A stretch of DNA of 6,521 bases from Candidatus Methanomethylicus sp. (GCA_028683025.1 JAJRAB010000021.1:1-6521); one strand, 5' to 3'; counted from the stretch's first letter, positions 1 through 5,964 are shown. Translations and numbers: made by a program. Notes: generated by a model not told the origin, from the sequence alone.

Positions 1-258
1 TGCACCTACAAATGATGGGTTCTCGCTGGCCATGTACTCCGTGGGGTTGTTAGTGCAGGTATTGTCAAGGGTCACCGTCTGGCTGGTTGTGGTGGACTGG
101 TCCTTGTTCAGGTTGAAGGTCATTATGACGGGTGCGTCTGAAGATCCAGCTGTCACTGGCTGCAGAATTCCAGCAGTGGCAACAATTGAGCAGATAAGAA
201 CACCTACAAAGTAGAAGCTAAGGAACTTGAGCAATTGGTTAGACTGTTTTCTGTTCAT
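1..258 (-). CDS. Secreted or surface protein, N-terminal part (runs off the left edge)
   Basis: An open frame of 86 codons runs from an ATG at 258 to the left edge without a stop, so only the N-terminus is seen. The protein starts MNRKQSNQLLK and continues into a hydrophobic stretch (about residues 12-32, FLSFYFVGVLICSIVATAG). A probable signal-peptidase site lies near residues 36-40 (PVTAG), which marks an exported protein. The mature part is rich in Thr, Ser and Asn and contains TVTLDNTCTNNPTEYMAS. From memory this resembles beta-sandwich repeat segments of secreted methanogen proteins, but no function can be assigned. The start is supported by AAAGGTG at 268-274, nine bases upstream. An ATG just upstream is in another frame. 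The gene reads away from the operon on its right and has its own long upstream region, so it is probably a separate unit. Confidence 0.75.
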   Translation of the reverse strand, partial: MNRKQSNQLLKFLSFYFVGVLICSIVATAGILQPVTAGSSDAPVIMTFNLNKDQSTTTSQTVTLDNTCTNNPTEYMASENPSFVGA

Positions 259-267
259 TTTTTGAAG

Positions 268-274
268 CACCTTT
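268..274 (-). promoter_or_regulatory. Ribosome-binding site of the secreted-protein gene
   Basis: On the minus strand AAAGGTG lies nine bases before the ATG at 258. It matches the archaeal anti-Shine-Dalgarno pattern and fixes that start. A nearby ATG in another frame overlaps this site and is not used. Confidence 0.6.
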
Positions 275-351
275 CATTTTTTGGCCGATTTTCCATTTCT
301 GTGAGTTCGCTTTACGTCCAAAGCTGACTCATCTTGCTTTTTTTAGGCGAC

Positions 352-393
352 GTTAAGCGAAATAACATTTTGTGTGTAGTACAGTTAAGCAAA
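352..393 (+). repeat. Two direct repeats GTTAAGCRAA, 32 bases apart
   Basis: GTTAAGCGAA at 352-361 and GTTAAGCAAA at 384-393 differ at one base. They are spaced 32 bases start to start, close to three helical turns. They lie upstream of the secreted-protein gene and could be a regulator-binding pair, but two copies are weak evidence. Confidence 0.3.
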
Positions 394-463
394 CTACGTG
401 TATTTAACAGGATCGATGGCGATTGTTGGAGTATGTCGCCTAGTTAGTTTTTCTATACTACAC

Positions 464-490
464 TTAAACACTTATAAAGTTAGTGTTTAA
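464..490. promoter_or_regulatory. TATA-like box within a 9-bp inverted repeat (possible promoter and operator)
   Basis: TTAAACACT at 464-472 and AGTGTTTAA at 482-490 form a perfect inverted repeat around nine bases. The minus strand reads CTTTATAAG at 479-471, a good archaeal TATA-like box pointing towards the secreted-protein gene. Transcription would then start near 450 and give a leader of about 190 bases. A symmetric site overlapping a TATA box would suit a repressor, or it may form a hairpin. Both roles are inferred. Confidence 0.35.
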
Positions 491-549
491 TTGTAATACA
501 ATGATACAGAGACTATAATTGTTCATGATATATAATTTCTTATTAGTTA

Positions 550-601
550 AATAAAAAAAATATATAATATTTTATATTTTTTAATTATTTTTAAAAATAA
601 T
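550..601 (-). terminator. Probable terminator of the five-gene operon
   Basis: Ten bases past the stop of the aminotransferase gene is a perfect palindrome with 9-base arms, ATTATTTTTAAAAATAAT at 584-601. Further on, the minus strand has a run of eight T at 560-553 in an almost pure A/T stretch. Archaeal transcription commonly ends at such T-tracts. No GC-rich stem is present, so the exact end point is uncertain. Confidence 0.5.
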
Positions 602-610
602 CTTATTAAT

Positions 611-1660
611 TTAAAATATCGTTATTAGTCCCAATTCCAAGCTGTCCATGACATAGTCCACTTCATCATCTGATAGGGCGGGATACAGAGGTATGGAGAT
701 CGCTCGGCCGTAGACAAAATCTGTGTTAGGGCACCTGATGTTAGGAAAACTGAAGTGCAGAGGGACGGATACGGGCTTTTCACAAGAAACGCCTCGCTTC
801 CTCATATGACCCCTAAGCTGCTCCATTTTCTCGCAGAGCAGGACATATCTGTAATGGACAGAGTTCTTGTGGGGAGCCTGGAACTGTAACGACAGATTGT
901 AGCTCGAAAGGCGGTTATTATAGGTTCTTGCGATCTGTTTCCTGCGCCTGATGAAATCTGGCAACCGCTTAAGCTGGCTTAAGCCTAGAGCAGCCTCCAT
1001 GTCAGTCATTTTATAGTTATATCTCACCACATCAAGGGAACGCCCATCGTAATCCCTAAGCGCCTTAAGTTGGTCATTTATTTCGGGATCATTCGTCATC
1101 ACCATGCCACCTTCACCGGTCGTCATTATTTTTGTGGCGTAGAAGGAGAACACAGAAACCCTTCCCATGGAGCCCACCCGTCTCCCCCTGTACTCAGCAC
1201 CTGCAGACTGTGCACAGTCCTCGATCAGTGGAATACCCAGTTCCAGAAAGGGATCGATATCGACAGGACAGCCGAACATGTGGGGGACGATCAAGGCCTT
1301 GGTGCGAGGCGTGATCCTATTCTTTACAGACTCGAGGTCTAGGTTGAAGTCTGAATTTCCAATATCAGCAATTATCGGCACGGCTCCAGCATGGAGGGCG
1401 GCCATATAGGGGGAGGTGCAGACATAGCTCGGCATAATAACCTCATCACCTCTGCCCACTCCGAGCGACGCCAGTGCAAGATGGATTGCAGCCGTGCCCG
1501 AGGAGACAGCCGTTGCAAACTTTGTGCCTACGAATGATGCGAATTCCCCCTCAAAATCCCTGGTTTTCCTCCCCTGGGCTATGTGCCCCGAGGCAAGCAC
1601 ATCAGTTACGGCTTTGATGTCAGATTCATCAATCAGGAGCCTAGAGTGCGGAATATCCAT
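611..1660 (-). CDS. DegT/DnrJ/EryC1-family PLP-dependent aminotransferase
   Basis: A full-length (349-residue) fold-type I aminotransferase of the sugar-aminotransferase family (DegT, ArnB, PseC and WecE types). Members usually move an amino group from glutamate to a nucleotide-linked keto sugar in the cytoplasm, using pyridoxal phosphate. Visible hallmarks are SSGTAAIHLAL (53-63) for phosphate binding, EDCAQSAG (147-154) with the Asp that holds the cofactor nitrogen, and FSFYATKIMTTGEGG (171-185). In the last, Lys177 is the Schiff-base lysine. YNYKMTDMEAALGLSQL (214-230) is the usual substrate-side motif, so all catalytic residues appear intact. The start has GGTGG at 1667-1671, six bases upstream. 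It lies 48 bases after the preceding gene and is the last gene of the operon. Some family members instead act on non-sugar ketones or as dehydratases, so the substrate is open. Confidence 0.9.
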   Translation of the reverse strand: MDIPHSRLLIDESDIKAVTDVLASGHIAQGRKTRDFEGEFASFVGTKFATAVSSGTAAIHLALASLGVGRGDEVIMPSYVCTSPYMAALHAGAVPIIADIGNSDFNLDLESVKNRITPRTKALIVPHMFGCPVDIDPFLELGIPLIEDCAQSAGAEYRGRRVGSMGRVSVFSFYATKIMTTGEGGMVMTNDPEINDQLKALRDYDGRSLDVVRYNYKMTDMEAALGLSQLKRLPDFIRRRKQIARTYNNRLSSYNLSLQFQAPHKNSVHYRYVLLCEKMEQLRGHMRKRGVSCEKPVSVPLHFSFPNIRCPNTDFVYGRAISIPLYPALSDDEVDYVMDSLELGLITIF

Positions 1661-1708
1661 CCAAGTCCACCAGCCATTGTAAAGGGTGAAATTAGGTTAA
1701 GCTTTACT

Positions 1709-2269
1709 TTAGGCGACCTTCCTCAGCCACTCTCCCCTCCAGAAGAGGAAGCAGGTCCTCTCACATCCGCTGTGGGCGCTACCATCACAGACAGAACCCT
1801 CGAGAAGGAACGTCGGAGATTTCATGCTGCGCATCTCACCGGTAGATTCTATAATCAGTTTATGGATCCGCCGGTAAACCTTAAGCCGCTTTCCGCAGTA
1901 TTTGCTCATCTCCGGAGTGAACCTGAGCCCCTTCAGCTTCCCATCGCTGTCAAGGGTTTCGAATATCTCCCGCTCGGATTTTACTTCAACCATGTCGTCA
2001 ACCTGTAGGTTTTGGGATTCGGCGCTGGAATCCTCCATAGCCTTTGCCGAAGACGATTTTCCAGTCGAAGTTTGTTGGGACTCTGCTGATCTCTTTTTGA
2101 AATAAGCAACTGGACCAAGCACCCGGATATACCAGGCGTACCTCTTCCATTTCCACCAGATCTTCTTTATCCGGAGTGCCCTCCTCCTATCCGGGTTGGT
2201 CATGGAGGTAAGGTCGGCACAGCAATTCTGGCAGTATTTATTCTCGCCTATCTGGTTCATCGTATTCAT
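1709..2269 (-). CDS. Small Cys-containing protein with conserved CGKR / CDGxAHxGC domain, function unknown
   Basis: A 186-residue soluble protein of unknown function. Residues 11-17 (KYCQNCC) form a CxxCC cluster, followed by a basic, Trp-rich stretch (35-60, including KKIWWKWKRYAWY) and a Ser-rich linker (61-86). The C-terminal domain (about 88-186) starts with a DDMVEVKS strand and GLRFTPEMSKYCGKR (114-128), and ends with LLEGSVCDGSAHSGC and CFLFWRGEWL. It contains Cys125, Cys161, Cys169 and Cys173. I recall this C-terminal pattern from hypothetical proteins in bacterial glycan and secondary-metabolite clusters, but know no assigned activity. The four cysteines and His166 could bind metal, which is inferred. 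The chosen ATG at 2269 has GAAAGGAG eight bases upstream. A start at 2287 would place this site inside the gene. The gene overlaps the end of the BshC-like gene by 32 bases, indicating coupled translation. Confidence 0.75.
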   Translation of the reverse strand: MNTMNQIGENKYCQNCCADLTSMTNPDRRRALRIKKIWWKWKRYAWYIRVLGPVAYFKKRSAESQQTSTGKSSSAKAMEDSSAESQNLQVDDMVEVKSEREIFETLDSDGKLKGLRFTPEMSKYCGKRLKVYRRIHKLIIESTGEMRSMKSPTFLLEGSVCDGSAHSGCERTCFLFWRGEWLRKVA

Positions 2270-4019
2270 AATTAAGACTCCTTTCATTCAGTTTTAATAT
2301 CATGGAGGATAGTTCATCAAGACGATCAATCAAGTACTTTGGCAACCCATGCTCATCTCCCTTTTGGCAGGTTAAAACTGATTCCATAGGGACCTCGGAC
2401 AGTAGATTTCCGCTATTTTTGAGATGCTGCAACCACTTCTCACTGGTCTCTTTGATCCCGATGTTAACGGCATAGTCAATGATGCTTGGTGCCAAATATA
2501 AGGTGTTCGGGATGTTGCCCAGTATGACCATATCTCGGGAAAGCCCATGATAGTCGGACGACCTGTTATGGGCGGCCTGGTCTGAGTTTAGCTTCATGAG
2601 CTGCTGCTTAAGGGTTGCATCACCAGGATTCTTTTCAAGTTGCCTGTATACGGCCCTTTTAGACTCCTGCAGCTCTTCAGTTCGCCGCCTAATCTCGGCT
2701 ATCCGTTGCTCCATAAGGATCTTGGCGGAAGCATAATCGGTTGAGCCGAGGAATGATTGCATCCGCTCAAGCTGGAGCAGAGCCTCCAACTGGCCAACCC
2801 CCAAATAGCGGTCACGGGGCCTCCAGATGGCTATGGGAGGTAGCGGAATATCCATGGATTTTGCGATATGCTGCACCTCCTGGAGATAGGTCATACCCCC
2901 GACACCGCCTACATAGCAGGATGGAAGAAATCCCTTGAAGAAGGTCAGGATCATGGGAATGCTTCGTGGAAAGATGAATGGAAGGACGTTTTCGGGTAAC
3001 ATGGGCTTTGACTTCTCAATATCAAGCCTGTACTGGTGGCCACAGCTGATGCAGTTGCCGCTGAAGACCAAAAGGTCAGGCTCCCTGGTAAGGGAAAGTC
3101 TGGCTTTTCCCCCGCACTCGCAGTTGCGCCAGAAAGGCGCAGACTCGGGCTCCAGGCAAGAAACGCCGCCACCCAGACCTTTGCTCTCGGAGCGGGCGAT
3201 GGCTTCTCTCAGGTATCCTGAATAGGCTTCAAAGTTTTCAATGAAGAATGCAGTCTCGCCAGCAAAAATATGCTGGCAGTCCGAGAAGCGAGTGAAGACA
3301 GTGTCATAGCCCCAGAGTTCGTTAACCACCTTGGAGGTTAAATATGAATTGAAATCAGAATAGGATTCCGCACGACTATAGCATTCCTCGGCCATGGACA
3401 TGAAAGCGTTCATGTTTGACGCCAGCTCAGATCCTGGGCGGAAGGGTATTGACATTTCGCGGAGCAGGTTTCCTACTGAGGAGGAGATCTCGTCCAGCCA
3501 TCTTTTGGTCTCAGATTTTGCCTTTTCCATGATTGCCTGAGGCGGCTTGGGTACCCTATGGAGCATCTTCCGGCCTGGGAGATCGACCTTGATCTCAACA
3601 ACCCCGTCCTTTCTGGTGCAGGCAGGCAGCTGCAGCGACCTTACCCACCGGTCATCAGTAAAGTCCTGATCGGCGATCCCATAAAGGCTGACAATCGGGA
3701 CCCCCAGCCTCTCCTCGAGCTTCTTTGATAGGGCAAAAATGAGGGTGGTCTTGCGCAGAACACCGCTATAGGGGAACAGGTTTGGCTGATGGGCAGTCAT
3801 CAGCACAATGCAGTCTTCCTCTTGAAGCATCCTAAGCTTATCCTTTAGGATGGGAGACGAAGTTCCGCATTCGTAATGGAAGCCCTCAGCGCATTTGGCC
3901 AGCGCTGCCCTCCTGCGTCTGAGCCCTTCAGGCTCTGCCCTGCCGGATCTTTTGCTGTAGAAGGTAATACAGGCATCTGCTAGGAGGTTCAGATCCGAGA
4001 AAAAAGGGGCAGATTCCAT
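2238..4019 (-). CDS. Divergent BshC-like protein (bacillithiol cysteine-adding family) with a zinc-ribbon insert
   Basis: A 593-residue protein resembling BshC, which joins cysteine to glucosaminyl-malate in bacillithiol synthesis. VLMTAHQPNLFPYSGVL (72-88) followed by LSKKLEERLGVPIVSLYGIADQDF (97-120) lines up with the BshC segment of type GGQQAGLLTGP...VPVIPIFWVAGEDHD. LTFFKGFLPSCYVGGVGGMTYLQEV (358-382) matches the later BshC segment with AGPGEINYWGEL. A helical, probably coiled-coil region follows (about 430-485), as in BshC. Unlike BshC of about 540 residues, it carries a ribbon with Cys300-x-Cys302 and Cys323-x2-Cys326. The active-site His of the AHQPN motif differs from the BshC Gln-Gln pair, so its substrate may differ. 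The longer frame begins with TTG at 4064 inside the deacetylase gene. ATG at 4019, 13 bases after that gene's stop, is preferred, although its upstream GTGAG is weak. Cytoplasmic. Confidence 0.75.
   Translation of the reverse strand: MESAPFFSDLNLLADACITFYSKRSGRAEPEGLRRRRAALAKCAEGFHYECGTSSPILKDKLRMLQEEDCIVLMTAHQPNLFPYSGVLRKTTLIFALSKKLEERLGVPIVSLYGIADQDFTDDRWVRSLQLPACTRKDGVVEIKVDLPGRKMLHRVPKPPQAIMEKAKSETKRWLDEISSSVGNLLREMSIPFRPGSELASNMNAFMSMAEECYSRAESYSDFNSYLTSKVVNELWGYDTVFTRFSDCQHIFAGETAFFIENFEAYSGYLREAIARSESKGLGGGVSCLEPESAPFWRNCECGGKARLSLTREPDLLVFSGNCISCGHQYRLDIEKSKPMLPENVLPFIFPRSIPMILTFFKGFLPSCYVGGVGGMTYLQEVQHIAKSMDIPLPPIAIWRPRDRYLGVGQLEALLQLERMQSFLGSTDYASAKILMEQRIAEIRRRTEELQESKRAVYRQLEKNPGDATLKQQLMKLNSDQAAHNRSSDYHGLSRDMVILGNIPNTLYLAPSIIDYAVNIGIKETSEKWLQHLKNSGNLLSEVPMESVLTCQKGDEHGLPKYLIDRLDELSSMILKLNERSLNYEYDEPDRRE
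2278..2285 (-). promoter_or_regulatory. Ribosome-binding site that decides the start of the small Cys protein
   Basis: GAAAGGAG on the minus strand lies eight bases before the ATG at 2269 and inside the 3' end of the BshC-like gene. It would fall within the coding region if the upstream ATG at 2287 were used, so it favours the shorter protein. Confidence 0.6.
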
Positions 4020-4032
4020 GTGAATCAAAGGC

Positions 4033-4674
4033 TCACAGGTCGAAGATAAATTTGCCGACCTCAAAAGCTTCCGCCGCGATCACGCCTGCCTGGTAGCCCC
4101 TGAATTTGGCAAGGCCATCTATTGCTTTGTAAGCCCTTGCAAATGTGCCACTCTGGTCCAATTGGGAGGAAAAGACCTGGGTAGCCTTGAGCTTGATGGG
4201 CATGCTGTGCTCAACATCGATGAAGACCTGAGGAATAAAGTCCCTAAGGGTGCTTGCCCCTTCGTATAGCAGGATCTTCTTGGAGCGCCTTCCGGCAGCC
4301 AGGACAGCCTGACCTGTCCCCTGGTGATCCTGATGGGTATCCTTGATTGTTGGTCCGAATATAATGCCTGGGTTCACTTGTTCAATAACCCTTTCGATCA
4401 CATTTACGGTCTCCCGGTTGAAGGCAACGCAGGTGTCTTTGATGTTCCCGAACTGAAGGCTGTCCACTTTCAGGATTACTGAGGATTTCCTGCACTCCTC
4501 CTCTCTGACTGCAGGGTTACCCGAAGCTTCGCCCTTAGTCATGACTAGAAGGTGAACCTTGAACCCACGCTGCTTGAATAAAACGAGGGATGCGGCACAG
4601 CCCAGTTCTATGTCATCGGGGTGCGCGCCAACTGCCAGAACTGTCTTGTTTGTAACAGTCTCGCTTTTTTCCAT
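4033..4674 (-). CDS. PIG-L/LmbE-family zinc-dependent deacetylase (BshB-like)
   Basis: A 213-residue protein of the PIG-L family, which removes acetyl groups from N-acetylglucosaminyl compounds (GlcNAc-PI, GlcNAc-inositol in MshB, GlcNAc-malate in BshB). The metal motif AHPDDIELG is at 17-25: His18 and Asp21 should bind zinc and Asp20 act as base. THQDHQ at 113-118 supplies the third ligand, probably His117. Motifs and length are typical and complete. Two ATGs are close together, at 4680 and 4674. AAGGTGA at 4681-4687 touches the first but is six bases from the second, so 4674 is chosen. The stop is 13 bases before the BshC-like gene. This pairing suggests it prepares a free amino group on an amino sugar for that enzyme. 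Family membership is secure, but the substrate is inferred and could be a glycan precursor instead. Confidence 0.9.
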   Translation of the reverse strand: MEKSETVTNKTVLAVGAHPDDIELGCAASLVLFKQRGFKVHLLVMTKGEASGNPAVREEECRKSSVILKVDSLQFGNIKDTCVAFNRETVNVIERVIEQVNPGIIFGPTIKDTHQDHQGTGQAVLAAGRRSKKILLYEGASTLRDFIPQVFIDVEHSMPIKLKATQVFSSQLDQSGTFARAYKAIDGLAKFRGYQAGVIAAEAFEVGKFIFDL

Positions 4675-4680
4675 AAACAT

Positions 4681-4687
4681 TCACCTT
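4681..4687 (-). promoter_or_regulatory. Ribosome-binding site that decides the deacetylase start
   Basis: AAGGTGA on the minus strand directly abuts the ATG at 4680 and lies six bases before the ATG at 4674. Zero spacing is unworkable, so it points to 4674. Confidence 0.6.
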
Positions 4688-4734
4688 TTTTATTAGCAAA
4701 AGCGTATGGTGGAAATAGTCTTAGATCCCCACCC

Positions 4735-4742
4735 AATATATC
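4735..4742 (-). promoter_or_regulatory. Possible internal TATA box before the deacetylase gene
   Basis: The 145 bases between the radical SAM stop and the deacetylase start are the only real gap in the operon. On the minus strand they hold GATATATT, which would start transcription near 4712 with a leader of about 40 bases. This may be a second promoter for the last four genes. It could equally be chance in an AT-rich patch. Confidence 0.3.
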
Positions 4743-4819
4743 ATTTATGCTTTGGCTCCTGGATGCTTTTCTATAGCTGGCTGGACTGGATTGCCGTGCT
4801 AGACTTTTTCTGGGGCTTG

Positions 4820-5821
4820 TCAGATCTGGTACGGCCTGGGGCAATAGGAGCAGTAGTTGGGCCTCATGTCAAGAGACAGTAGTGTTCTGATTTTTCGATA
4901 GTTCGGGCTCTGCCATATCTCCCGCAGAGACTGTTTCTTGAGATCTCCAAGTATGTAGGGAACCAGCTTAGACCGAGGCATAATCTGGAAGAGGGAGTTG
5001 CAGGATAGCACCCAGCCGTCATAGGTTATGTAACAGCCCTTGAGGGCCACACATGGCTGGGGGTGCTTCAGGGTTATCGCCATTCGGGAAACCTGGATCT
5101 TGGTCTTCGGCAAGTTCTCCCAGAATGAGATGGGCGGAAGAGGTGCCTTTTCATACCCTTTTCCGCTCGGTCTGTTGAAGCTAATGCTGTCCATGCCCAA
5201 ATCCTCCGCCAGTCTAATCATATCCAGTATTTCGCCCATATTATGGGATCCTAGGACAGCGCTCATCTTCAGATGGGGCTTCTTCAAACCAAGCTCCCGC
5301 TTTAGTTCCACAACTGTCCTGATGGCAGACATGGTCCTTTCGAAATTGCTCCCTATCCGCATCCTTTCGAACGTCTCTTTTTTTGCTCCGTCCACCGAGA
5401 CGTAGAGATAATCCACCCCAACTTCTAGCAAGCCCCTGGCAATAGTCTTGTTCATAGGGCCGAAGTTGGTCGTAAATCCTGCCCTCATCCCCTTCTCCTT
5501 GATCATGCGGATCATGGTGACTATGTTGGGGTTTAGCAGAGGTTCGCCAAGACCAGTCAGATCCACATGCTTGGTACCGAATCGCGAGCAGTGCAACTGG
5601 TCCAAGATAGACTTGTATAGATCCATTGATATGTCAAAGTTTTCATTGGGTGCCCTGATGCAGAAGACGCAACGGTTATTGCAACGGGTCGTAGGTTCAA
5701 TCTGGACATAACTGGGCGCATACCAGTTGGAAGTTGTCTGGACCATACTGGACAGGCCTGAGTATGGGCTGTCGAGCAATGCTTTATTCAATCTCAAGTT
5801 CCCATTTGCAACGGCGACCAT
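4820..5821 (-). CDS. Radical SAM enzyme with SPASM-like C-terminal iron-sulfur domain
   Basis: A 333-residue radical SAM enzyme. CNNRCVFC (47-54) supplies the three cysteines that hold the SAM-binding 4Fe-4S cluster. DLTGLGEPLLNP (87-98) is the GEP motif that contacts SAM, and YLYVSVDGAKKETFERMR (138-155) is typical of SPASM-type members. A C-terminal extension carries Cys257, Cys263, Cys274, Cys324 and Cys327, with ILGDLKKQSLREIW (290-303) between them, as in SPASM/Twitch domains holding an extra cluster. Such enzymes modify peptides or proteins, or small carbohydrates, through a 5'-deoxyadenosyl radical. No precursor peptide is visible, so a sugar or small-molecule substrate is more in keeping with the downstream genes. 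It is the first gene of the operon. The start at 5821 has only a weak GGGAAG upstream but a TATA-like box about 45 bases before it. Met26 is an alternative start. Confidence 0.88.
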   Translation of the reverse strand: MVAVANGNLRLNKALLDSPYSGLSSMVQTTSNWYAPSYVQIEPTTRCNNRCVFCIRAPNENFDISMDLYKSILDQLHCSRFGTKHVDLTGLGEPLLNPNIVTMIRMIKEKGMRAGFTTNFGPMNKTIARGLLEVGVDYLYVSVDGAKKETFERMRIGSNFERTMSAIRTVVELKRELGLKKPHLKMSAVLGSHNMGEILDMIRLAEDLGMDSISFNRPSGKGYEKAPLPPISFWENLPKTKIQVSRMAITLKHPQPCVALKGCYITYDGWVLSCNSLFQIMPRSKLVPYILGDLKKQSLREIWQSPNYRKIRTLLSLDMRPNYCSYCPRPYQI

Positions 5822-5866
5822 AAGCTTCCCATTAACTCATTTATAGGGAATTAACCTTTTACTGAC

Positions 5867-5874
5867 ATATAAAA
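5867..5874 (-). promoter_or_regulatory. TATA-like box of the radical SAM operon
   Basis: The minus strand reads TTTTATAT, a close match to the archaeal box A. It lies about 45 bases before the ATG at 5821, so transcription would begin near 5846 with a leader of about 25 bases. No conflicting gene lies between. Confidence 0.5.
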
Positions 5875-5880
5875 CTATTA

Positions 5881-5907
5881 GGGATGGGCCGTTGGGTCGG
5901 CTTTCCC
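5881..5907. other. Imperfect hairpin in the divergent intergenic region
   Basis: GGGA (5881-5884) pairs with TCCC (5904-5907) and GGCCG (5887-5891) pairs with CGGCT (5898-5902, one G-T wobble) around a six-base loop. It sits between the operon and cupin promoters and could bind a regulator or be incidental. Confidence 0.25.
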
Positions 5908-5913
5908 CTGTCG

Positions 5914-5942
5914 TTTATTAGTTACGACCGGGGGTTTATATC
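5914..5942 (+). promoter_or_regulatory. Candidate TATA boxes for the cupin gene
   Basis: TTTATTA at 5914-5920 would give a start near 5943 and a leader of about 30 bases that includes the ribosome-binding site. TTTATAT at 5935-5941 looks better as a box, but would start transcription at or after that binding site. The first is therefore slightly preferred, and neither is certain. Confidence 0.3.
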
Positions 5943-5959
5943 AGAGGCAAAAAAAGAAC

Positions 5960-5964
5960 GGTGA
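5960..5964 (+). promoter_or_regulatory. Ribosome-binding site that decides the cupin start
   Basis: GGTGA lies eight bases before the ATG at 5973. It overlaps the GTG at 5961 and the ATG at 5964, ruling against those as starts. Confidence 0.55.

Larger units (their letters stand above)
259..610. other. Gene-free spacer between the operon end and the secreted-protein gene
   Basis: No credible gene lies in these roughly 350 bases. The right part (about 480-610) is extremely AT-rich and holds the probable terminator of the minus-strand operon. The left part (259-480) is upstream of the secreted-protein gene. It holds a TATA-like box inside an inverted repeat (464-490), paired GTTAAGCRAA direct repeats (352-361 and 384-393), and complementary segments TAGGCGAC (344-351) and GTCGCCTA (435-442) that could close a leader structure. 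Short complementary arms also occur by chance, so only the 9-bp repeat stands out. Confidence 0.7.

Noticed and set aside
1070..1682. Several plus-strand frames opposite the aminotransferase gene
   Set aside because: They are antisense to a gene with intact catalytic motifs and show no protein-like patterns.
1679..1707. GTAAAG/CTTTAC inverted repeat between the small Cys protein and the aminotransferase
   Set aside because: Six-base arms around a 17-base loop in AT-rich DNA are likely by chance, and no T-run follows.
1583..2008. A 141-codon plus-strand frame
   Set aside because: It runs antisense across the aminotransferase start and the small Cys protein, both better supported.
4608..4844. 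A 78-codon minus-strand frame spanning the gap between the radical SAM and deacetylase genes
   Set aside because: It overlaps both well-supported genes in another frame, has Ser/Arg-rich composition without a recognisable pattern, and lacks a good ribosome-binding site.
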